From the NCBI RefSeq assembly GCF_030064895.1, contig NZ_JASJEB010000113.1, positions 1-50,381 of the forward strand: a stretch of DNA of 50,381 nt, written 5' to 3'. Below are positions 24,796-32,607 of this stretch, one piece after another. How positions within the stretch are numbered: position 1 is the first letter of the stretch; every line of letters begins with the position of its first letter. Origin of the DNA: Crocosphaera sp. (GTDB taxonomy: Bacteria; Cyanobacteriota; Cyanobacteriia; Cyanobacteriales; Microcystaceae). The position numbers and the translations under genes are program-made. The notes under the pieces are model-generated. The model ran no database searches. It was not told the origin of the DNA and saw only the letters and a program-made list of their open reading frames with translations.

Positions 24796-24946
24796 TATCA
24801 GATGGAAAATTAAATGATGACGCGTGCAAGAATTTGAATGATATATGGAGGGAAGAATCGGAAAATAGATTAATTATGAACTTTTAGCCGAAGCTTTTTA
24901 GCCATTATAATTATCAATAGTTCAGAAATTTGAGCGAAGGTTAAAT

Positions 24947-25738
24947 TTGTTTTCACAAAGGTTCATGAATTTTAGAAGCAGTGGAACATTTATTAGGGAT
25001 TTTCTACGATATGGCAATGGGTTTGTCATCGTCTCGGCTGTAGTATACACTCTGCTCTTCTACTCTTTGGCAGAATGTGAGCCGGATAGTGTGGTTCTCG
25101 TCCTGACTGGTCTATTAGGGTTTTTGACTTACAGTTATGACCGTATGCACGATTTAGATGAGGAATCAGATATCATCAATGCGCCACAACGGACTAATTG
25201 GTTGCGAACGCATTATACTTTCATGGTTTACTCGTGTGCGATCGCAGTGGTTATCAGTTTCATCGCAATGCTGTTACGACCAGCGGCAATCTTTCCTATT
25301 ATGAGTACCATCGGACTCGCATTTGCCTATAGTCTGCCAATTCTTCCCAATGGTAGAAGCCTTAAAAAAATACCAGGGGTTAAAACGGCTCTTATAGTCG
25401 TCCTCTGGGTCATTCTTACCTTTATTGTGCCAATGACAGTAAGTGGTGTCCATTGGAGCTTCCGAATCATCGGAGGAATGCTCTATGAGAGTCTCATGAT
25501 AGCATCAATTGCCAATCTCAATGACATCAGAGATGCACAAGGTGATCGTGTTGCCGGTGTTCCCACAATTCCAGTGATTTTTGGTGTGAGGATAGCCTTC
25601 TTTTTCTCCCTGTTTACTATTCTTGCTGCGACAATGGTAGCAGGGATTTTAGGAAATTGGGTGCTGATAATGTTAAGTGTTACAAGCACAATTGGGCTAT
25701 TGTTCAACAGTAGTAAGGTTTTAGAAATACTGCGTTAG
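24947..25738 (+). CDS. UbiA-superfamily prenyltransferase-like membrane protein
   Basis: The 263-aa protein has about seven hydrophobic helices and both Asp-rich loops of UbiA enzymes: SYDRMHDLDEESD (about residues 64-76) and NLNDIRDAQGDRVAGVPTIP (about residues 188-207). These bind the prenyl diphosphate through Mg2+. The acceptor is unknown. TTG 24947 has GAAGG at 24936-24940 with good spacing; ATG 24965 is an alternative. Base composition looks richer in GC than its neighbours and the gene sits alone between two REP-like palindromes, so transfer is possible. Confidence 0.78.
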   Translation: MFSQRFMNFRSSGTFIRDFLRYGNGFVIVSAVVYTLLFYSLAECEPDSVVLVLTGLLGFLTYSYDRMHDLDEESDIINAPQRTNWLRTHYTFMVYSCAIAVVISFIAMLLRPAAIFPIMSTIGLAFAYSLPILPNGRSLKKIPGVKTALIVVLWVILTFIVPMTVSGVHWSFRIIGGMLYESLMIASIANLNDIRDAQGDRVAGVPTIPVIFGVRIAFFFSLFTILAATMVAGILGNWVLIMLSVTSTIGLLFNSSKVLEILR

Positions 25739-25813
25739 ATTAATAGTTCCATCGGTGTCTGGGTAAGGATTCTAGAATTCAGAAATTACAAGGTTTTTCT
25801 AACTTGGATAAAA

Positions 25814-25860
25814 GTGCGATCGCTGATCTTGTAGGTTGGGTTTCGTTCCTCAACCCAACA
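25814..25860 (-). repeat. REP-like palindrome, copy 4 (core flipped relative to tail)
   Basis: The tail (GTGCGATCGCTGATCTTGTAG) is on the left, so the element is reversed relative to copy 3, yet the core loop (TTTCGTTCCTC) keeps the plus orientation. It is followed by AAATACCTAT, which also follows the copy at 31081. Confidence 0.85.
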
Positions 25861-25865
25861 AATAC

Positions 25866-26172
25866 CTATATCATACGCTGAAATTTTGCTTCTAATTGAG
25901 CAATAACAACTTCACCATCAACCTTATCGACCCTTTTTAATTGTTCTAAACCTTTGAGAAAATAGAAATAGTAGCAGGTGGACTTAGTATCATTTTCGTG
26001 TATCAATTTGAATTTGTACTGCATTAGGTTGCAGTTTAATATCAATTACCCCTATGAAATCGGTGATTATAGCAGTTAAGATAATAAGAGTTACAAATGA
26101 AATCGCAATAACACTAATTACGGTTACGTTGGGTACTTTTGAAAATAAACGGGTCTTGTTTCGGTCACACAT
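25866..26172 (-). pseudogene. Small single-TM hypothetical protein, probably frameshifted
   Basis: From 26172 a 60-aa frame reads MCDRNKTRLFSKVPNVTVISVIAISFVTLIILTAII, one transmembrane helix, and ends IDTRK. Just before that stop another frame opens and gives CYYFYFLKGLEQLKRVDKVDGEVVIAQLEAKFQRMI to a TAG at 25866. The second part looks like coding sequence (amphipathic helix, good codon pattern), so a one-base shift in a ~95-aa gene is likely. No family recognised. Confidence 0.5.
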
Positions 26173-26267
26173 AATGTTATTCTCTACTAAGATATTTCAT
26201 TTAATTGCTTATTTTTGTTATAAATGATTTTGATATATGGTTGGGTTGAATTAAGTAGAAAAATAAA

Positions 26268-26386
26268 TATAGCAGTTCCCATACTTGTGAGGTACACAGT
26301 TTTCTAGTTTTAGGAGTTCGGAGTTCGGAGTTCGGAGTTCGGAGGCGCGATATTAGGTGTACCTCATTAGTCCGGGAAACGCTATA
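26268..26386. mobile_element. MITE-like element, copy 1 (TATAGC ends)
   Basis: The 119-bp element has ~30-bp imperfect terminal inverted repeats: the left end TATAGCAGTTCCCATAC...GAGGTACAC matches the reverse complement of the right end. Its centre is a fourfold GGAGTTC heptamer (26313-26343). Ends beginning TA suggest a TA target, as for IS630/Tc1-type elements. The rest of the 26173-26540 gap shows no gene. Confidence 0.82.
26313..26343 (+). repeat. Heptamer array GGAGTTC x4
   Basis: Four perfect 7-bp units plus GGA, inside MITE copy 1. Confidence 0.95.
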
Positions 26387-26540
26387 AGAAATTATGAACT
26401 ATTAACTATACCTACTTTATCTTTCATCCCTTCGTAGAATTAAGTAGAATTTAGTAGAATCGCTATTGACGAAATAAATTATGATAGTTAGCATAAAAAT
26501 AGTTAACAGTTATTGATTATTTTTAGGGGAGAATTAACTT

Positions 26541-27500
26541 ATGGATAAATATGATGAAAAAGCGTTCCTTAACGATATGGTTATAGAATTTAATTTTTCA
26601 GGTAAGATAGAATTAACGTTTATTCAACGGTTATTATCTAATAATTCTGACCTTAATAATAAACAGTTAGCAGAGGTTTTAGAACGTGAGTTAACGGATA
26701 ATGGTAAGCTAAAATCACCACCTGAAGTTATTTTCAGAGACAGTTGGCGTAATGGTATTTTCCCCAAGCTAAAAGATGAGGGTTATCAAGGGGAAAATAA
26801 ATGGCAAGAAGCTAGACAATGGTTAATTAATACTAAGTATCCTATCTGGAAAAATCAACAAGTTTCGTCTTTAAATTTGTTAGATTCTTGGCGATGGTTA
26901 CAAGAAAAAGCAGAGAATAGGAGGGTAATTAATCCTATTATTTTGAAACAACCTCCCCTAAGTGAGTTAGCTATTGGGGGATGGGAAAAAAAGGAAAACC
27001 CTATTAAGCAAATTCCCCTTAATAGTTTGATTCACTATCAAATTCAGTTATCTCAAGGGGGTTATTTACTGTTTTTAGAAAAGTTTAGTAACAGTACGGA
27101 TATATATTGTTTATGTCCGTCTTGTGTGAGTCCATCGTTTGAGTTTGATACAGGGGAGGTTATTCTACCTCAGAAAACAAAGTATAGCAATAGACAGGCT
27201 AGTTAGGACACATAAATTATATTTTAAGGGAACAGGGAACAGGGAACAGGGAACAGAAAAATGTCCTAATAGCTTTGGCGACTGCTATATTATTCTAAAG
27301 ATCATTTTACCGTTGAAGGGTCAACCGGTATTGAAGAGGTTTTAGCGGTTATTACTCCCGTTAAACCTAAGTTAGACTGGTTACCAACTTTACAAGATAA
27401 ACCCTTGTCTTTGACGGAGAAGCATTTACAAAGTTTGATAACAATGGTGAATATGCAATCGGAAACACAGGTTTTCTGGACAAGATACCAAATTGTTTAA
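26541..27500 (+). pseudogene. DUF4384-like protein interrupted by a MITE
   Basis: The first 214 codons encode an N-terminal helical region of unknown type (residues 1-140) and the start of a DUF4384-like beta domain (IPLNSLIHYQIQLSQGGYLLFLEKF ... CLCPSCVSPSFEF). A 108-bp TATAGC-ended insertion at 27183-27290 then brings stops. After it the same frame resumes KDHFTVEGSTGIEEVLAVITPVKPKLDWLPTL to TAA 27500. Removing the insertion joins PQKTK to YSKDHFTVEG, restoring a 283-aa protein. DUF4384 proteins commonly accompany caspase/CHAT proteases in cyanobacteria, and a TPR-CHAT gene follows 95 bp later. Confidence 0.85.
27183..27290. mobile_element. MITE-like insertion (TATAGC ends) in the DUF4384-like gene
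   Basis: Ends TATAGCAATAGACAGG and (reverse complement of right end) TATAGCAGTCGCC are imperfect inverted repeats that share TTAGGACA further in. The centre holds GGGAACA x4 (27228-27255). The length is a multiple of three, so the flanking coding frame is unchanged, but the insertion contains stops. Confidence 0.85.
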
Positions 27501-27550
27501 CCGTCTCACTCCCCTCACCCTTAACACTCTTCTATAATCAATTAGTACAA

Positions 27551-27571
27551 CTGATAACTGATAACTGATAA
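27551..27571 (+). repeat. Heptamer array CTGATAA x3
   Basis: Three perfect units just upstream of the TPR-CHAT gene, between it and the broken DUF4384-like gene. Confidence 0.9.
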
Positions 27572-27595
27572 CTATTTACTGTAAGGACAATCCCT

Positions 27596-30500
27596 ATGAA
27601 CGAACAACAAATTAATCAATACACCCAACTTATAGGTTTATTCCTCTACTGTAACAATGAGGAAGAAATGGAAAAAATCTTACAAGATAATGCTGCAATT
27701 ATTGATAAGGAGTTTATCATCTTTCTGGAAAACTATGCTAAATTCTTCGCTGAACAAGGACAACAGGACACCGCAGATAAGTTGACTCAATTAGTCCAAT
27801 TCTTACAGCAACAGTTAAGCGTTAGTCCCTACCTTAATCTGATTAAGATGCTGCTTAATTGTTCCAACCAAGAGGAGTTGATGGAAACGCTACAAAATAA
27901 TCAATCTCTGGTGAATGAAACCTTAATCACAGTAATGGAACAATATGCTGAGTTTTTACAACAACAAGGACAAGGAGACAAAGCAGACTTTTTATCTGGG
28001 TTATCGCAACATTTCCAACAAGCATTAACTAACCCTTGGGAACAATTAATGCAAAGGGTTACCACTTTATATCAACAGGGAAAATATGAGGAAGCGATAC
28101 TCATCGCAGAACAAGCGTTACAGGTAGCAATAGGGTTATATGGAGACGAAGATAATAATGTCGCTACCAGTTTAAATAATTTAGCTTTACTTTATCAGTA
28201 CCAAGGAAGATACACAGAAGCAGAACCCTTATACAAAGATGCTTTAGCTTTAACAAAGAAATTGTTAGGGGATGAACACCCTAATGTCGCTTCCAGTTTA
28301 AATAATTTAGCAGCACTTTATTACTCCCAAGGAAGATACACAGAAGCAGAACCCTTATACAAAGATGCTTTAGCTTTAACAAAGAAATTGTTAGGGGATG
28401 AACACCCTAATGTCGCTACCAGTTTAAATAATTTAGCAGCACTTTATCGTGACCAAGGAAGATACACAGAAGCAGAACCCTTATTCAAAGATGCTTTAGC
28501 TTTAAGGAAGAAATTGTTAGGGGATGAACATCCTTCTGTTGCAGAAAGTTTAAATAATTTAGCTGAACTTTATCGTTCCCAAGGAAGATATACAGAAGCA
28601 GAACCCTTATTCAAAGATGCTTTAGCTTTAAGGAAGAAATTGTTAGGGGATGAACACCCTGATGTCGCTACCAGTTTCAATAATTTAGCTGAACTTTATC
28701 GTTACCAAGGAAGATACACAGAAGCAGAACCCTTATACAAGGATGCTTTAGCTTTATTGAAGAAATTGTTAGGGGATGAACACCCTGATGTCGCTACCAG
28801 TTTCAATAATTTAGCTTTACTTTATCAGTCCCAAGGAAGATACACAGAAGCAGAACCCTTATACAAGGATGCTTTAGCTTTAAGGAAGAAATTGTTAGGG
28901 GATGAACACCCTGATGTCGCTTCCAGTTTAAATAATTTAGCAGCACTTTATTACTCCCAAGGAAGATACACAGAAGCAGAACCCTTATGCAAAGATGCTT
29001 TAGCTTTATACAAGAAATTGTTAGGGAAAGAACACCCTGATGTCGCTACCAGTTTCAATAATTTAGCTTTACTTTATTACTCCCAAGGAAAAGTAGAAAC
29101 CGCTTTAACTTATTTCCTCCATTCCTTAGCAGTGGAAGAGAAAATTATCCAACGGGTTTTCACCTCTAGTTCCGAAAGTCAACGCATCCAACATATTAAC
29201 CAAAATCGTTTCACCTTAGATGCTTATTTATCCTTAGTAACCACTTATTTTAATGGGGAAGAAAAGAGTAACATTCAAACCGCATTAACCACCGTCTTAA
29301 ACCGTAAATGTTTAACCCTTGCTGCACAAGCAACCCAAAACTTCGCCGTTTATCGCGGTAACTATAGCCATCTTCTCCCCACTTTCCAAGAACTCCAACA
29401 AGTCAGTAAAGAGATTATTGATGCGTCCTACTCTCCCTATTCACCCGAATATAAACCCCGTTTAACCAAACTGCAAAACCGCTATGACGACATAGAAAGA
29501 CAACTCGCCAAACAAATACCCGAAATGGCTTTAAAAGAACAAAAAGTCACCTGTGAACAACTCGCCAACGCCTTACCTGATAACAGTTTTCTGGTAGAGT
29601 TTATTTACATTAACTACCGAGACTTTGACCAAGATAAATGGACAGAACCCCGTTATCTCGCTTTCGTCTTACCTGCTGGCCAACCCGACAAAGTAACGAT
29701 GATAGACTTAGGAAATGCAAATGATATTAACACCTTATTGATAGACTTTTATGTTCAAATTTCCCATTGTCCCATTGAAGTTTATACCCCTGAAAAAACT
29801 TCCCATCAAACAGTCTCTACTTATGCAATAGGGTTTGGTAAAGACCCTACCCCAACCCATCAAAATAGAGGGTTATTGTTAAGCGAAAAGTTATGGAAAC
29901 CTATTAACCACTGCGTGGAAGTCAAAAGTCAAAAATCAAAAGTCACAAATTCCCCTGAAACAGACACCAAACCCCGTTTATTCATCGCAGCAGACCACGC
30001 ATTAAACCTGATACCCTTTGAAGTCTTACCCCTAGATGAAACCCAAAAACTAAGAGACATTTATTCTATCTCCTACCTAACTACTGGACGAGATATTTTA
30101 CGCAAACAAATTAAAACCAACCGAACCCCATCTGAACCCTTAATTATTGCAGACCCAGACTATAATTTAGAAGTCGGAAGTATGAAGTCAGAAATAGGTA
30201 GTTCTTCTCTGACAAATTCTGGTGAACTTAATACTTTCTTATCCACTTTAGATGATAGTGAAAAAGGACTTAAACGTGCTGAAGGAACAGACATCTTAGC
30301 CAAAGAAGTAGCCACCTATTACAACGTCACCCCCTACTTAGATAAAAACGCCTTAACCAGTCACTTAACCCCCGAAAAATGTCCCCTTGTTTTACTAATT
30401 GGAACACATGGAGTCTTCTTTTCTCCTCCTAAAGAACCCCCTTCCAACCTCCGATTTCATACTTCCGACTTTACCCAAGACCGCTTTCAACAAAACATTA

Positions 30501-31039
30501 ACCCTGACCCCATGTTAACCTCAGTTTTAGCCTTCGCAGGTGCAAATACATGGCGCAAAGGGGGACAAATTCCCAACGAAGCAGGAACGGGTCATTTATT
30601 AGCAAAAGATGTCGCTGGATTAGACTTATGGGAGAATGATTTAACCGTTCTTTGCGCTTGTCAAACAGGAATAGGAAACGTCAACGCAGGAGAAGGAATC
30701 TTCGGTTTAAGACGTGCTTTTGTTGTTGCTGGAACAAAAACCCTTCTAATGAGTTTATGGAGTGTTCCGGCACACGCCACCGTGTTATTATTAACCTTAT
30801 TCTTCGACAATCGTAAGGCTAGAATGAGTCCCCATCTCGCCTTAGAAAAAGCACAAAACACCATTCAAAACCTCTCCTTAACAGACCTGAAACAAAGCGA
30901 AATCGGCAATCAAATAATTCAAGAATTGATTAATATTAAGCGTATTAACATAAATAATACTATTAGTCAAGACACAATTTATCCCCTCTCCCATCCTTAC
31001 TTTTGGAGTGGATGGATCTGCCAAAACCTGTTAGATTAA
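27596..31039 (+). CDS. TPR-CHAT protein (caspase-like protease)
   Basis: The 1147-aa product has an N-terminal helical region with two related segments (about residues 5-65 and 78-140), then about nine kinesin-light-chain-type tetratricopeptide repeats (residues ~155-500); seven are nearly identical 42-residue units (GRYTEAEPLYKDALAL...LLGDEHP). A linker leads to a CHAT caspase-fold domain: LLIGTHGVFFS with catalytic His938 and CACQTGIGNVNAGEGIFG with catalytic Cys1022. TPR-CHAT proteases cleave partner proteins in conflict pathways, including the Craspase of type III-E CRISPR; no Cas gene is near. AAGGA lies ~10 bp before ATG. Its likely operon partner upstream is broken by a MITE. Confidence 0.93.
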   Translation: MNEQQINQYTQLIGLFLYCNNEEEMEKILQDNAAIIDKEFIIFLENYAKFFAEQGQQDTADKLTQLVQFLQQQLSVSPYLNLIKMLLNCSNQEELMETLQNNQSLVNETLITVMEQYAEFLQQQGQGDKADFLSGLSQHFQQALTNPWEQLMQRVTTLYQQGKYEEAILIAEQALQVAIGLYGDEDNNVATSLNNLALLYQYQGRYTEAEPLYKDALALTKKLLGDEHPNVASSLNNLAALYYSQGRYTEAEPLYKDALALTKKLLGDEHPNVATSLNNLAALYRDQGRYTEAEPLFKDALALRKKLLGDEHPSVAESLNNLAELYRSQGRYTEAEPLFKDALALRKKLLGDEHPDVATSFNNLAELYRYQGRYTEAEPLYKDALALLKKLLGDEHPDVATSFNNLALLYQSQGRYTEAEPLYKDALALRKKLLGDEHPDVASSLNNLAALYYSQGRYTEAEPLCKDALALYKKLLGKEHPDVATSFNNLALLYYSQGKVETALTYFLHSLAVEEKIIQRVFTSSSESQRIQHINQNRFTLDAYLSLVTTYFNGEEKSNIQTALTTVLNRKCLTLAAQATQNFAVYRGNYSHLLPTFQELQQVSKEIIDASYSPYSPEYKPRLTKLQNRYDDIERQLAKQIPEMALKEQKVTCEQLANALPDNSFLVEFIYINYRDFDQDKWTEPRYLAFVLPAGQPDKVTMIDLGNANDINTLLIDFYVQISHCPIEVYTPEKTSHQTVSTYAIGFGKDPTPTHQNRGLLLSEKLWKPINHCVEVKSQKSKVTNSPETDTKPRLFIAADHALNLIPFEVLPLDETQKLRDIYSISYLTTGRDILRKQIKTNRTPSEPLIIADPDYNLEVGSMKSEIGSSSLTNSGELNTFLSTLDDSEKGLKRAEGTDILAKEVATYYNVTPYLDKNALTSHLTPEKCPLVLLIGTHGVFFSPPKEPPSNLRFHTSDFTQDRFQQNINPDPMLTSVLAFAGANTWRKGGQIPNEAGTGHLLAKDVAGLDLWENDLTVLCACQTGIGNVNAGEGIFGLRRAFVVAGTKTLLMSLWSVPAHATVLLLTLFFDNRKARMSPHLALEKAQNTIQNLSLTDLKQSEIGNQIIQELINIKRININNTISQDTIYPLSHPYFWSGWICQNLLD
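28157..29040 (+). repeat. 126-bp direct repeats encoding TPRs
   Basis: Seven tandem 126-bp units, near-identical at DNA level (each containing GGAAGATACACAGAAGCAGA or a one-base variant), encode the TPR block. Their uniformity suggests recent amplification or gene conversion, so repeat number may vary between strains. Confidence 0.92.
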
Positions 31040-31080
31040 ATGCAGCTATTAAATTAAGTTTACCTTCCTAAAATTCAGAG

Positions 31081-31112
31081 TGTAGGTTGGGTTGAGGAAC
31101 GAAACCCAACAA
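31081..31112 (-). repeat. REP-like palindrome, left flank of the RAYT gene
   Basis: The reverse complement is identical over 31 bp to the copy at 31875-31905. Arms GTTGGGTT/AACCCAAC, loop GAGGAACG on the plus strand. Confidence 0.93.
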
Positions 31113-31147
31113 ATACCTATCATTTGATCATTTGGATTATTTGGTTT

Positions 31148-31248
31148 TATAGCGTTTCTCGGACTCACGAGGTACACCTAACTCCTACCCCCTGCCTCCT
31201 GCCTCAAAGCGATAACCTATGTACCTCACAAGTATGAGAAGTGCTATA
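31148..31248. mobile_element. MITE-like element, copy 2 (TATAGC ends)
   Basis: The 101-bp element has imperfect inverted repeats (TATAGCGTTTCTCGGAC... and, reversed from the right, TATAGCACTTCTCATAC...), both reaching GAGGTACA. The centre has CTGCCTC x2. Same TIR family as the 26268 copy. Confidence 0.82.
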
Positions 31249-31292
31249 TATTATTTGCACCCTCCTTGACCCAATTTATGGATCATTTTAGG

Positions 31293-31835
31293 TCATTCAT
31301 GTCCAATATTATTATCAAAGATTAACCGTTTTTCTGCACCCCACATAACATCATAAACCCCTGCTTCCACATAACGATGAAAACTCGAATATGACCAATC
31401 TTTCGGTGCATTTACCAATCCATGATGAACAGGATTATAATGAATATATTCAACATGATTAATAAAGTCTCGATTATCCCTAATTTGATGCTCCCAAAAG
31501 CGACGTTGCCAAATTGTTTTTTCTCCCTTTTTTCTCCTTGATAACGTCATATTCCCTTGATAATAAGCCCGACATTTTCTACTAAAATAACTTTTAATTA
31601 ATCGCCACCGAGTGGAAAAGTTTGCGTCATTTTCGGGTAATGTCCAAAGACAATGAAGATGCTCAGGGAGAATAACAATTGCATCAATTTTAAAGCGATG
31701 TTGTTTTATTACATACCTAAACGCTTCCCTTAGCAAATCTATATTTTCCGACTCACCTAAAATGGGACGGCGACGATAAGTAACAAGAGTAAAAAAATAG
31801 GTCGCTCCTGGTGTTTTTGCCCGACGATATTGCAT
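31293..31835 (-). CDS. REP-associated tyrosine transposase (RAYT, Y1 family)
   Basis: The 180-aa protein starts at ATG 31835 (MQYRRAKTPGATYFFTLVTYRRRPIL). It has the Y1 HUH-like pair EHLHCLWTLP (His-x-His metal-binding) and the catalytic Tyr region FINHVEYIHYNPVHHGLV, the standard RAYT/TnpA_REP layout. RAYTs nick single-stranded DNA at REP palindromes. Here identical 31-bp palindromes lie 180 bp downstream and 40 bp upstream in inverted orientation. The open frame extends upstream into the right palindrome through a TTG, which I do not take as the start. Length is normal and the gene looks intact. Confidence 0.95.
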   Translation of the reverse strand: MQYRRAKTPGATYFFTLVTYRRRPILGESENIDLLREAFRYVIKQHRFKIDAIVILPEHLHCLWTLPENDANFSTRWRLIKSYFSRKCRAYYQGNMTLSRRKKGEKTIWQRRFWEHQIRDNRDFINHVEYIHYNPVHHGLVNAPKDWSYSSFHRYVEAGVYDVMWGAEKRLIFDNNIGHE

Positions 31836-31874
31836 ATTATAATTAATGAAATGGGTTTTGTTGCTATATTTATA

Positions 31875-31905
31875 TTGTTGGGTTTCGTTCCTCAACCCAA
31901 CCTAC
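31875..31905 (+). repeat. REP-like palindrome, right flank of the RAYT gene
   Basis: Perfect inverted partner of 31081-31112, located 40 bp upstream of the RAYT start codon. Confidence 0.93.
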
Positions 31906-32028
31906 TTTATATAATTAGTGAGTTTATTGGTAGAAATCATAGCATTTTGATGCAAATATATTTAACTAAATTCTAAAAACAAACTAAAGAAACTCATCTC
32001 AGTATAAAAACGTAAAACTATAATATTA

Positions 32029-32103
32029 TTGGATACAATTGAAGTAGAAACGTCCTATCTTGAGGTAGGGAAGCCGACGCTGTACAAAGCTATATCAGCG
32101 TCG
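32029..32103 (+). mobile_element. Remnant of an IS200/IS605 right end
   Basis: A short coding-like stretch (DTIEVETSYLEVGKPTLYK) resembles the C-terminal tail of cyanobacterial TnpB proteins. It leads into a hairpin, CGACGCTG (32075-32082) with CAGCGTCG (32096-32103), 8 bp with a 13-nt loop. The geometry is like the tnpB end at 490-517. No zinc ribbon is left upstream. Confidence 0.5.
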
Positions 32104-32127
32104 AGAGGAATATTAATAGGTAATTCT

Positions 32128-32547
32128 ATGAAGCTTAGTCCCAGTCTTGTTTTCATCTCTTTAACCACCATAGGACTCGGTTTAATTATGCCTGTAAAGG
32201 CTAATGCTCAACTGCGTAATATTGGTCCTAATATTTCCGTTCCCCCTAGACAATGTATTCCTGGGGCAGTCAACTGCGGTGCAGAGATTCACCGCGAAAA
32301 TATGCGCCATAATCGTCAAATCTATTTTCAGACCCCTGAAAAGATTTTGCAACATTTTCATCGGGAACGCACGGAAAGAGCTTGTTTAGAGAGGACTATG
32401 ACCACTCCTCCCCCAGCTATTAATACTAACTGTAATCAGTATCTTGATCGCATTGAAACCCTCAATCAACAAGATGCTGTCATTGACCAACGGTTACTTC
32501 AACAACAAGAAATTGATCGACTCTATCCCAATGGGAGCAACTTTTAA
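32128..32547 (+). CDS. Exported protein of unknown function
   Basis: I start at ATG 32128, giving a clear signal peptide (MKLSPSLVFISLTTIGLGLIMPVKANA) with cleavage after ANA. The mature ~110 residues contain four or more cysteines (RQCIPGAVNCGAE, RACLERTM, NTNCNQYLDRI), which could form disulfides in the periplasm. The longer frame from 32029 runs through an IS-like remnant and would hide the signal. Upstream is the IS hairpin; downstream is a hairpin terminator at 32571. No family recognised. Confidence 0.7.
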   Translation: MKLSPSLVFISLTTIGLGLIMPVKANAQLRNIGPNISVPPRQCIPGAVNCGAEIHRENMRHNRQIYFQTPEKILQHFHRERTERACLERTMTTPPPAINTNCNQYLDRIETLNQQDAVIDQRLLQQQEIDRLYPNGSNF

Positions 32548-32570
32548 AATTGATCAAAAAACGGACAAAT

Positions 32571-32591
32571 AGAGGTAAGATTTTTACCTCT
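32571..32591. terminator. Bidirectional terminator between convergent genes
   Basis: AGAGGTAA (32571-32578) pairs with TTACCTCT (32584-32591), 5-nt loop, followed by TTCTTCC on the plus strand. It lies between the exported-protein gene and the convergent CNNM gene. Confidence 0.7.
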
Positions 32592-32607
32592 TTCTTCCTA
32601 ATTTCTA

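Noticed and set aside
28157-29040. Regular direct repeats suggesting a CRISPR array
   Set aside because: The 126-bp units are continuous, in frame, and encode TPRs; there are no spacers.
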